Assembly: GCA_021162125.1 (NCBI GenBank)
Contig: JAGGZG010000084.1
Coordinates: forward strand, 1-5,501
Direction: 5' to 3'
Origin: Anaerolineae bacterium
GTDB taxonomy: Bacteria > Chloroflexota > Anaerolineae > JACIWR01
DNA: 5,501 bases
The translations under genes and the position numbers were made by a program. The number at the start of each line of letters is the position of its first letter. Positions within the stretch are counted from its first letter, which is position 1. This document shows positions 1 through 5,424 of the stretch, in pieces. The notes under the pieces were generated by a model. That model was not told the origin of the DNA. It searched no databases and was given only the letters and a program-made list of their open reading frames with translations.

Positions 1-740
1 ACTGGCACGCTCACCCCGCCCCCTCGCTTTTCCTCCACCAGTTTGGTGATCTCAATGACCTGCACCTCGTGGCGACGGCCGGTAGGCAGGCCGATTTGGT
101 TCAGGTCGAAGCGCCGGGCCGGGATGCCAGAGAGTTCCAGCTCGCGCAGGTGCTGTTCGGAAAGCCCTTCATTGGGGGTGATGAGTAGGATGTTATCTAG
201 CGGTTCTTGATTGTAATGCAGGAACTGGTAGTAATTCAGGTGCAGGATGAGCGTCTTGCCGCTACCGGTGGCCATCCAGTAGGCTAGCTTAGTCAGGTCC
301 TCCTCGGTGAAGGGGGCGTCTTCTGGTTCGCCGGGGGACTTGCGGGCGTTGCGCTTGGCCACAAAAGCGTTTAGATCGGCCAGCAGTTGGGCCGGATGGT
401 TGAATAGCCGGTCGAGGACGATTTCGGTGTAGAGGGCGGCCAGGTGCTGAAAGTAGCGCAGGGTGATGGGCTCCGGTCGGTGGCGGTTGATGCATTCCAG
501 ATGGATGCGGATGTTTTCGTCATAGAGGGCCAGGTCTTCTTCGGGGATCTGAACCTTGCTCCCCCGGGCCAGCAAGTGGTAGTAGAGATGGCTGTGGCCG
601 TCCGAAGCAAAGCCCTCGTCCACTTCTTTGCAGTCTTCTAGCAGGGCTTTGTTGCTTTCGTAGCCAAAGAGATGATTAAGCCAGGCCAGCAGAACCAGGC
701 GATGCTCCAGTTTGATGTATTGCTGGATACCGTTGGCCAT
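1..740 (-). CDS. DEAD/DEAH-box helicase, Type III Res-like, N-terminal part (runs off the left edge)
   Basis: This is the first 246 codons of a helicase-type restriction subunit; the rest lies outside the window. The start ATG at 740-738 follows an AAGGAT Shine-Dalgarno and the frame is open to base 1. Residues 1-150 form a helical N-terminal region without a motif I can name. Residues 156-163 read MATGSGKT, a Walker A (motif I) that would bind ATP. Around residues 187-196 comes ITPNEGLSEQ, a motif Ia-type TPxxxL segment. The DEAH box, the later SF2 motifs and any PD-(D/E)XK nuclease domain are not visible here. As the distal gene of a minus-strand operon behind a beta-class methyltransferase, it fits the Res subunit of a Type III-like system, which translocates on DNA and cuts unmodified targets. 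Helicase identity is secure. The Res role is inferred from context, and a phage-defence helicase of another type is possible. Confidence 0.85.
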   Translation of the reverse strand, partial: MANGIQQYIKLEHRLVLLAWLNHLFGYESNKALLEDCKEVDEGFASDGHSHLYYHLLARGSKVQIPEEDLALYDENIRIHLECINRHRPEPITLRYFQHLAALYTEIVLDRLFNHPAQLLADLNAFVAKRNARKSPGEPEDAPFTEEDLTKLAYWMATGSGKTLILHLNYYQFLHYNQEPLDNILLITPNEGLSEQHLRELELSGIPARRFDLNQIGLPTGRRHEVQVIEITKLVEEKRGGGVSVP

Positions 741-756
741 TGGATTTATCCTTTAT

Positions 757-808
757 TTCACACGGAGACACAGAGATTTTTTTCTCCGTGCCTTTGTCTC
801 TGCGTGAA
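757..808 (-). repeat. Hairpin repeat, copy 1 (junction between GxxExxY gene and helicase)
   Basis: This is a 52-base imperfect palindrome. Its ends pair as TTCACACGGAGA with the complement of TCTCTGCGTGAA, and an inner pair is formed by CACAGAGA and TCTCCGTG. On the minus-strand RNA this gives a nested hairpin with an A-rich loop. The repeat starts two bases after the GxxExxY stop codon and ends 16 bases before the helicase ATG, so it fills nearly the whole gene junction. It has the same orientation as the other three copies. Confidence 0.85.
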
Positions 809-810
809 CA

Positions 811-1194
811 CTAAACAATTTTGCCATTGATGATACGAAAGATGCCGTCTTTCATCACCGGTGCGCCAAAGTTGAGCAAGTAGCCCAGTTTCATGTTGGT
901 CAGCCTGAGATAGGTCAACACTTGTTTCTTATGGGCTTTATGGATCGTCTCAACCGATTTTAGCTCGATAATGACTTTGTTTTCCACGATGATGTCGGCG
1001 CGGAAGCCCTCGTCGAATCGGATGCCGTCGAACTCGATGGGGATAGGCACTTGCCGCGCCACTTTCAGGCCGGCTTTTTGCAACCGCTGCGCGAGCAACA
1101 CCTCGTAGACGCTTTCAAGCAGGCCGGGGCCTAAAGCCATGTGCAGTTGGACGGCAGTATCTACAATGATGGTGCCTATCTCGTTTTCGTTCAT
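811..1194 (-). CDS. GxxExxY protein (PD-(D/E)XK_3 nuclease-like family)
   Basis: This 127-residue protein carries the family-defining motif G24-L-L-E27-S-V-Y30 within GPGLLESVYE. A PD-(D/E)XK-like core follows: D67 in RADIIVE, then E77-L-K79 in IIELKSVE, and Q91 before the conserved YLRLTNMKLGYLLNF segment. Length is normal for the family (about 120-135). The ATG at 1194 is chosen because AAGGAAA precedes it; the upstream GTG at 1233 would add 13 residues, the first of them encoded by repeat copy 2. The family is widespread and has the fold of a nuclease, but its substrate and biological role are not established. Here it sits between the methyltransferase and the helicase, with a hairpin repeat on each side. 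Its GC (43% and 52% in two counted lines) is lower than that of the flanking genes, which hints at separate acquisition. It may be an accessory nuclease of the operon or only a passenger. Confidence 0.9.
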   Translation of the reverse strand: MNENEIGTIIVDTAVQLHMALGPGLLESVYEVLLAQRLQKAGLKVARQVPIPIEFDGIRFDEGFRADIIVENKVIIELKSVETIHKAHKKQVLTYLRLTNMKLGYLLNFGAPVMKDGIFRIINGKIV

Positions 1195-1211
1195 TGATTT
1201 CCTTTTATCTC

Positions 1212-1263
1212 TCACACGGAGACACAGAGTCACAAAGGATTGTTTTCTCCGTGTACTTTGAGA
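1212..1263 (-). repeat. Hairpin repeat, copy 2 (junction between methyltransferase and GxxExxY gene), partly decayed
   Basis: The conserved half TCACACGGAGACACAGAG is intact, and the inner pair CACAGAG with CTCCGTG remains. The far arm (TACTTTGAGA in place of CCTTTGTGTCTCTGTGTGA) has diverged, so only the inner stem can form. It begins six bases after the methyltransferase stop (TGA at 1272-1270) and ends 17 bases before the GxxExxY ATG. This matches the position of copy 1 relative to its downstream gene. Confidence 0.75.
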
Positions 1264-1269
1264 ATCCTC

Positions 1270-2433
1270 TCATCCAAGCATGCGCGCTTTGAACAGCCCA
1301 TCCAGCGATTGCGCGCCAGGGATGCGAGAGTCACCGTTGACAAAGACTTCATCCACGCCTTCGGTCATCTTTTGCTTGGCGACGAAATCGGCATCTCGTT
1401 TGTAGTCTTCTGGCGTCCAACCTTTCGTCTCGCGCCAGATGATGGCCACCTTGCGCCCCTCGCGTGTGGTACCGCGGTAGAGCAGGTATTGATTCTCACA
1501 CGGAGACACGGAGACACCAAGATTTTTCTCCGTGCCTTTGTGTCTCTGTGTGAAAACCTGCCGCGTCTCCACGTCCAGGCCGATGAGGTAGTTAAAGGTT
1601 TCGGGAAGGTCCACAGCCTGCTCGCGGGTTTCGCCGTCGCGGTGGATGCGCAGTTTGTAGGAAAAGGGCGACTGTAGTTTCTCCACGTCCAGGAAGGTTT
1701 CGCTCTGGCGGCTTTCCCATTGGAGCATGTAGCGCAGGAGGTACTCGTCGCCAAAGAGATGCAGCGCCTGTTGGCCGCTTTCCTCGTCGAAGGTGATGTT
1801 GTTCAGAGCGTCCTCGTAGGATTCCAGGCGGATGACCTTGATGATGCGCGGCCCACGCTCGAACTCCTCCTTTGTGGCCGGGCGTTTGGGCTTGCCGTTC
1901 TTCCACTCTGGCGAGAAGGTGACCTTCTTGATGCGCGGCAGGAGCACGGTGTCAAAGTAGTTGGCCATCTCCACCAGGATGAACTTGCGCCGGCCGCCGT
2001 CCTCGCGGTTCAGGTTGATCACCGCGTGAGCGGTGGTGCCACTGCCGGCGAAGAAGTCGAGGACGTAACTTTCGCCTTCTGTTGGTCTCGTCGTAATTTG
2101 ACATATCCGTTGAATTAACGAGCTCGGCTTGGGATAGCTGTATGCCCTACCAGGGCCAAACAAAGCTTTGAGTTCTGTATTTGCAGCCGCATTATCGCCA
2201 GCGAAATCACGGCTCCACAGGGTCACCGGCACCAATCCTTCTTGGACTTCCGACAAGTACCGCTTCACAACCGGATAAGAATCGCCTTCACTCCATATTA
2301 CCCTGCCTTCTTCAACGTATTTCTGCCAGGTCTCATAACTAAATCGCCAGTATTGGCCCTGGGGTGGCTTCAGTTTTATGCCATTGGGCTTCTCTATTTC
2401 GTAATCTGCTGAGTATGGGTTGTTTGCATACAC
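1270..2433 (-). CDS. C-terminal part of the split beta-class DNA methyltransferase (target-recognition region, motif I and C-terminal domain)
   Basis: This is the second half of the methyltransferase, in the same frame as the first half and separated from it only by the TGA at 2491-2493. Conserved-looking coding sequence runs right up to that stop (SNPDNDPRGPWKPDP at about 2478-2434). The annotated start is a GTG at 2433, the first start-type codon after the stop; it is probably not a real start, although a GGAAG lies upstream. The fragment contains VLDFFAGSGTT (2064-2032), the motif I loop that binds S-adenosylmethionine. The following FILVEMANYFDTVLLPRI matches the motif II acidic region of the family. 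The C-terminal domain ends VNGDSRIPGAQSLDGLFKAR. At 1496-1553 a hairpin repeat contributes about 19 extra residues between ETRQVF and NQYLLYRG. If the stop is genuine, this half lacks the DPPY catalytic motif and would need the other half as a partner. Confidence 0.8.
   Translation of the reverse strand: MYANNPYSADYEIEKPNGIKLKPPQGQYWRFSYETWQKYVEEGRVIWSEGDSYPVVKRYLSEVQEGLVPVTLWSRDFAGDNAAANTELKALFGPGRAYSYPKPSSLIQRICQITTRPTEGESYVLDFFAGSGTTAHAVINLNREDGGRRKFILVEMANYFDTVLLPRIKKVTFSPEWKNGKPKRPATKEEFERGPRIIKVIRLESYEDALNNITFDEESGQQALHLFGDEYLLRYMLQWESRQSETFLDVEKLQSPFSYKLRIHRDGETREQAVDLPETFNYLIGLDVETRQVFTQRHKGTEKNLGVSVSPCENQYLLYRGTTREGRKVAIIWRETKGWTPEDYKRDADFVAKQKMTEGVDEVFVNGDSRIPGAQSLDGLFKARMLG
1496..1553 (-). 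repeat. Hairpin repeat, copy 3, inside the methyltransferase reading frame
   Basis: This is a 58-base element with nearly perfect ends: TCACACGGAGACAC against the complement of GTGTCTCTGTGTGA, 13 of 14 matching. The inner stem is CACGGAGA with TCTCCGTG, perfect over 8 bp. The minus-strand frame translates it as TQRHKGTEKNLGVSVSPCE, nearly the same peptide as copy 4. It lies in the C-terminal domain of the methyltransferase, between two short segments that look like adjacent beta strands. This copy is also open in a second minus-strand frame and in one plus-strand frame, so it can be carried without breaking a gene. Confidence 0.9.
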
Positions 2434-2490
2434 AGGATCTGGCTTCCACGGGCCACGAGGGTCGTTGTCTGGGTTTGAGTAGCCGCTATC

Positions 2491-2493
2491 TCA
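2491..2493 (-). other. In-frame TGA stop splitting the methyltransferase
   Basis: Codon 624, counted from the ATG at 4362, is TGA. The codons before it encode DRVLLPRE. The codons after it, without any frame change, encode DSGYSNPDNDPRGPW, which resembles the conserved start of the recognition region in related methyltransferases. Without this stop the gene would be one 1,030-residue protein. The stop separates motif IV (DPPYN) from motif I (FAGSG). It could be a recent nonsense mutation, a sequencing or assembly error, or a true split gene. Reassignment of TGA is unlikely, because the same gene ends in TGA. Confidence 0.85.
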
Positions 2494-4362
2494 TTCGCGA
2501 GGTAGCAAGACTCTGTCCCAGGACTCTTTTCTTTTGGCGTAAGCATAAACATAGTCGTGGGAAACGGAGAAATACCGAGCGGAATTCTTACGTGTGTGGA
2601 TTTTTTCCCACACAATGCACGCTAAGAACTGATCTTCACCTAATAAAGCCTCACCCAGATTTCTCACCCTCTGACTTTCGTTGTCGTCAATGCTCACAAA
2701 AATCGCCCCATCCTCCCTCATCCACTCTCTTCCCAGGGCCAGCCGATCGTACATCATCGCCAACCAACTGGAATGCTGATAATTATCCCGATAAACGAAC
2801 TCATCACTCCCTGTGTTATACGGCGGATCAATGTAGATACACTTCACCCGCTCCCGGTATTTCTCCAGCAGCAGATTCAATGCCTGCCAGTTCTCGGAGT
2901 GTACCAGCAGGCCGTCGGTCTCTTCGTCCAGGTTCTCGAAACTTGCCAGCAGGCGGTCGGTAAAGTCGGGCGAGAAGTGGCGCGTATCCAGCACCAGGGT
3001 GGGATGGGCCTTGAGGAAGGCGATTCTTTCCTCACACGGAGACACAGAGACACCAAGATTTAAGTTTTCCTCCGTGCCTTTGCGTCTCTGTGTGAGTTCT
3101 TCCGACACCATTCCCAATGCCTCCCACTCCTGCCACTGGGCTTCGTTGGCGGCGATCTCCGGGTAAAACGCCTCTGGGATGTTCCCCACAGTGATGCAGT
3201 AGAAGGTCTCGGTGACGAATTTCTTTTTCTCCCAGAGGGCCTTCTGAAAGTCCTCGATCTGAGCCAGAAAGTCAATGATGTGCTTGCCTATCCGCTTGAT
3301 GAGGCGCATGAGTTGGAACCAGCCCTCGGCCAGCTCTTCCCCGGCCTTTTCCAATTCCTCCAGGTTGAGGACTTCGTTCTTGATGTAAAAATCCAGTTCG
3401 CGGGAGAGGAAGCCCTTGAGGTCCTTGTGGATGAAAAAGTCGCGGGTGTTGCGGGCGGTGTACTGGCGCAGGTGGTGGGCCAAGTAAGAGACGGAGTTGC
3501 CCTTGGCGTCCACGCGCCGCTCGGCATGCAGCGCGGCCAGGGCTTCGGTGTTGCCCTTCAGGCGGCGTGGGATCTCTACCAGCGCCTTTTGCAGAATGCT
3601 CTCTTGCTGCTTGCGCGAGCCGTAGGCGATTTCCTCCTGCTCCGTCAACGGGCGGTACTGGAAGGGAATGGTCAAGGTGCGCGTTTTCTCGTCCCAGCTA
3701 ATTTCATCCAACACGGGAAGAAAGAAGCGCTTTTCGCCTTTGACGTTGTTCTGCTCCACATCGGCGGCCTGCAGCTTAAAGTGGACGGTGACGCCGTTGG
3801 GGGCCTTCCAAGTATAGTCGGTAAAGTGCTCAGCGGTCTTGATATAGTACTGGTCGTGGTTGGCCCAGTAGAGGTAGACCTCCTCGCCGTTATAAGGGAT
3901 GGCGTAGCGCTCTTTTTTGGAGTAGCGTCGCTTGGAGACAAAATCGCCATCCTGGTAGTAGCGGCTGAAGAAGGTGTAGAGGTGGTTGTAGACGATGGCT
4001 TCCAGGGCTTCGCTGCTCTGGGCGTGGGTGGCTTTCTGGCGAGCTTCCAGGTAGGCTTGTCCCACTTTGGTGTTGTGAAACTGCTCGGCGAGATTGCCCT
4101 CGGCATCTATAGCGCCTTCTCCCAGCGTTTCCAGCACCTTTTGCCGGGCCTCTTCCAGCGCCTGCTGTGCCTGTTGCTGTTCAGCCAACGCGCCTTGCCG
4201 CAACTCTTCTCGGATGGCCTGCGGCAAGTTCTCGTTGATCCAGCGCTCGATGACCTGGCGTTTGTGGTTCATGATGCGGTAGATGCCAAAGTCCAGGTCA
4301 GCCAGGTCGAATTGAAAGAGCTCGTGCAATAGATTCTGAAAGCGGCTCAACGCTTCGCTCAT
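2491..4362 (-). CDS. Beta-class DNA methyltransferase, Type III Mod-like, N-terminal part ending at a premature TGA
   Basis: This 623-residue part carries the catalytic motif of an N6-adenine or N4-cytosine methyltransferase. The ATG at 4362 follows AAGGAG four bases upstream; an earlier in-frame start at 4623 lies inside the neighbouring ferredoxin gene in another frame and is rejected. Residues 1-420 form a long N-terminal domain rich in charged helices (an EQQQAQQALEEARQK stretch suggests a coiled coil), with an aromatic-rich block FFSRYYQDGDFVSKRRY. The methyltransferase domain begins with LLVHSENWQALNLLLEKY, then IYIDPPYNTGS with D512-P-P-Y as motif IV, then REDGAIFVSIDDNE. Motif IV precedes motif I, which is the beta-class order of Type III Mod enzymes. 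The combined 1,030 codons are well above classical Mod length (about 650). A 64-base hairpin repeat encodes residues about 423-444, at the junction between the N-terminal and catalytic domains. It is the first gene of the operon and probably sets host protection and target specificity, if functional. Confidence 0.85.
   Translation of the reverse strand: MSEALSRFQNLLHELFQFDLADLDFGIYRIMNHKRQVIERWINENLPQAIREELRQGALAEQQQAQQALEEARQKVLETLGEGAIDAEGNLAEQFHNTKVGQAYLEARQKATHAQSSEALEAIVYNHLYTFFSRYYQDGDFVSKRRYSKKERYAIPYNGEEVYLYWANHDQYYIKTAEHFTDYTWKAPNGVTVHFKLQAADVEQNNVKGEKRFFLPVLDEISWDEKTRTLTIPFQYRPLTEQEEIAYGSRKQQESILQKALVEIPRRLKGNTEALAALHAERRVDAKGNSVSYLAHHLRQYTARNTRDFFIHKDLKGFLSRELDFYIKNEVLNLEELEKAGEELAEGWFQLMRLIKRIGKHIIDFLAQIEDFQKALWEKKKFVTETFYCITVGNIPEAFYPEIAANEAQWQEWEALGMVSEELTQRRKGTEENLNLGVSVSPCEERIAFLKAHPTLVLDTRHFSPDFTDRLLASFENLDEETDGLLVHSENWQALNLLLEKYRERVKCIYIDPPYNTGSDEFVYRDNYQHSSWLAMMYDRLALGREWMREDGAIFVSIDDNESQRVRNLGEALLGEDQFLACIVWEKIHTRKNSARYFSVSHDYVYAYAKRKESWDRVLLPRE
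3032..3095 (-). repeat. Hairpin repeat, copy 4, inside the methyltransferase reading frame
   Basis: This 64-base element is exactly 6 bases longer than copy 3; the extra bases lie in the loop region. Ends pair as TCACACGGAGAC with the complement of GTCTCTGTGTGA, and the inner stem is CACAGAG with CTCCGTG, using one wobble pair in the RNA. The minus-strand frame reads TQRRKGTEENL followed by NLGVSVSPCE, the same frame as copy 3. Flanks TTCTTTCC and TTCTTCC on the two sides could be a degraded target duplication, but this is weak. Confidence 0.9.
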
Positions 4363-4401
4363 AAGTCTCCTTCGAAACGGGGAGATACAGGGGGCAAAGA
4401 T

Positions 4402-4430
4402 ATTATATAACATCCCTCGGGGGAAGGCCA
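4402..4430 (-). promoter_or_regulatory. Probable promoter of the methyltransferase operon
   Basis: On the minus strand a perfect TATAAT lies at 4407-4402. A weak -35 candidate, TGGCCT (3 of 6), lies 17 bases upstream at 4430-4425. Transcription would start near 4395, leaving a leader of about 33 bases that holds the AAGGAG site. The spacer between the ferredoxin gene stop (4442) and the ATG (4362) is only 79 bases and shows no strong terminator, so read-through from the ferredoxin gene is also possible. Confidence 0.45.
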
Positions 4431-4441
4431 GGGGCCACTCC

Positions 4442-5269
4442 TTATTCGCTCCGCTTTCTCCAGGCCCGCCAGGCGAGCCCTCCCTCGATGGGGCAGGCGG
4501 AGAGGCAGGCCCCGCAGGCAAAGCAGTCGGCGCGGATTTTCTTCCCCGCATAGAGATCCGCCATCGCCTGCGTGGGGCAGGCCCGCACGCAGAGCTGGCA
4601 GCCCTTGCAGGTGCTGGGTTCAAGGCGCACGCGCCACACGCTCACCTGTTCCACCAGCCAGCTTATCAAGCCAAAGGGGCAGAGGAAGCGGCACCAGGGC
4701 CGGTAGATAAAGAGGCTGGCGAGGAGGACTATTCCTACAGTGAGCCCCACGAGCAAGTCAAAGTTGAAGCGAAAGAGGCGGAAGGGATCGACGAGGCCGA
4801 TCCAATCAAGCCCGCTCAAGACGAGCCCAGCGATCAATCCCACAAAGGCGAGGATGCGGATCGTGTTGCTCAACCAGAAGGGTGGCCGCCATTTGGGCAG
4901 GGGGATCTGATGGAGCAGGTCTTGCAAGAGGCCGAGTTGGCAGGCATAGCCGCAGATCGACTTGTTTGAGAGCCAGCTGAGCAAAAGGAGAAGGAGCACT
5001 GGCCCCACCAGGAGGGCGCTCAGCTGGTGTTTCACGAGCAAGCCCTTGAGGAGGGAACGCAGGGCCGCTACGGGGTTCGGGTTTGGCCCGCGGGCGATGA
5101 GTGCTCCATAGAGAAAGCCAAAGATCAGCGTGCCCCCGATGAGGAAGGCCAGCCGCACGTTGAAGCTCATCCGGCGGCGCCGTAAGAGCACCGTGGCGGC
5201 GATGATGGTGAGGATCCAGAGGAGAAACTTGCTGGCGACTAAAGGGGTGAACGTTGCTTGCCCGTGCAT
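4442..5269 (-). CDS. Membrane-bound 4Fe-4S ferredoxin-type protein (NapH/NosR-like)
   Basis: This 275-residue protein starts at the ATG at 5269, preceded by AGGAGG with a 5-base spacer; the in-frame start at 5344 has no such site. Hydrophobic segments at about residues 14-30, 40-59, 82-100, 135-155 and 172-189 suggest five membrane helices. Two CxxxC sites on membrane borders, C106-GYA-C110 and C193-RFL-C197-PFG, match the pattern of NapH/NosR/CcoG-type proteins (Fer4_5). The C-terminal domain has two 4Fe-4S motifs: C221-C224-C227-C231-P and C249-C252-C255-C259-P. The family passes electrons between the quinone pool or soluble carriers and periplasmic or cytoplasmic redox enzymes; the partner here is unknown. 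It is divergent from hypA, so a link to hydrogen or other anaerobic electron transfer is plausible, but the sequence does not prove it. Final residues are arginine-rich (RAWRKRSE). Confidence 0.88.
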   Translation of the reverse strand: MHGQATFTPLVASKFLLWILTIIAATVLLRRRRMSFNVRLAFLIGGTLIFGFLYGALIARGPNPNPVAALRSLLKGLLVKHQLSALLVGPVLLLLLLSWLSNKSICGYACQLGLLQDLLHQIPLPKWRPPFWLSNTIRILAFVGLIAGLVLSGLDWIGLVDPFRLFRFNFDLLVGLTVGIVLLASLFIYRPWCRFLCPFGLISWLVEQVSVWRVRLEPSTCKGCQLCVRACPTQAMADLYAGKKIRADCFACGACLSACPIEGGLAWRAWRKRSE

Positions 5270-5308
5270 GGCTACCTCCTGAGTTTTTTCTCTCGGCCGC
5301 TCGGCCGG

Positions 5309-5325
5309 GGCCCTATTATAGGGCC
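5309..5325. promoter_or_regulatory. Perfect palindrome overlapping the -10 box of the ferredoxin gene (possible operator)
   Basis: GGCCCTAT and ATAGGGCC form perfect 8-base arms around a single central base. The minus-strand TATAAT at 5320-5315 lies inside it, so a bound dimeric regulator would block that promoter. Alternatively it is a coincidental GC-clamped -10 region. No regulator family can be named from this sequence. Confidence 0.4.
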
Positions 5326-5344
5326 AAAGCGCTCCCCTGGGCAA
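5315..5344 (-). promoter_or_regulatory. Probable promoter of the ferredoxin-type membrane protein gene
   Basis: On the minus strand TTGCCC (5344-5339, 4 of 6 to TTGACA) is followed after 18 bases by a perfect TATAAT (5320-5315). The start would be near 5308, giving a leader of about 40 bases. That leader contains two CGGCCG boxes (5294-5299 and 5302-5307) and the AGGAGG ribosome site at 5280-5275. Confidence 0.5.
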
Positions 5345-5386
5345 GCAGGCTGGAGGAAAAAGGACCTCTTCGCTCCTCTTTACATT

Positions 5387-5414
5387 TTGAGCCTCTTCCC
5401 ACTCGGCGTATAAT
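5387..5414 (+). promoter_or_regulatory. Probable promoter of hypA
   Basis: TTGAGC (5387-5392) is separated by 16 bases from a perfect TATAAT (5409-5414). The expected transcription start, about 7 bases downstream, falls only about 4 bases before the hypA ATG at 5425. No Shine-Dalgarno is visible, so the transcript may be nearly leaderless. Three CCTCTT boxes (5365, 5375, 5392) flank or overlap the promoter. Confidence 0.55.
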
Positions 5415-5424
5415 ACGTGCTGAA

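Noticed and set aside
1195..1233. GTG start at 1233 for the GxxExxY gene
   Set aside because: It would begin inside the hairpin repeat and add residues absent from the family; the ATG at 1194 has AAGGAAA upstream.
1496..1553. Insertion sequence or transposon remnant with target-site duplication
   Set aside because: There is no transposase, the element is only 58 bases, and no matching flanking duplication is visible at this copy. A non-autonomous element mobilised elsewhere in the genome cannot be excluded.
1270..2493. Reassigned TGA codon (read as an amino acid) explaining the internal stop
   Set aside because: The methyltransferase itself ends in TGA at 1272-1270 right after a family-like C-terminus. 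Reading it through would fuse the protein, via repeat copy 2, to the in-frame GxxExxY gene. Tryptophan is encoded by TGG throughout.
2394..2615. Separate 73-codon minus-strand gene bridging the stop, or a frameshift as cause of the break
   Set aside because: It is a shadow in another frame. Both methyltransferase halves are in one frame, so no frameshift is needed.
757..3095. CRISPR array from the repeated CACACGGAGACACAGAG units
   Set aside because: Copies are 250-1,500 bases apart with genes between them, vary in length and have no uniform spacers; two are translated inside a gene.
3280..4332. 350-codon open frame on the plus strand
   Set aside because: It lies entirely antisense to the well-supported methyltransferase N-terminal domain, has no recognisable motif, and is explained by GC-rich codon bias leaving the opposite strand open.
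4428..4441. Rho-independent terminator after the ferredoxin gene
   Set aside because: GGCC-CCT-GGCC is a very short stem and no run of T follows it on the minus strand.
4363..4623. Longer start for the methyltransferase at 4623
   Set aside because: The added residues are low-complexity proline/alanine/arginine, overlap the ferredoxin motifs of the neighbouring gene in another frame, and lack a ribosome site; AAGGAG precedes the ATG at 4362.
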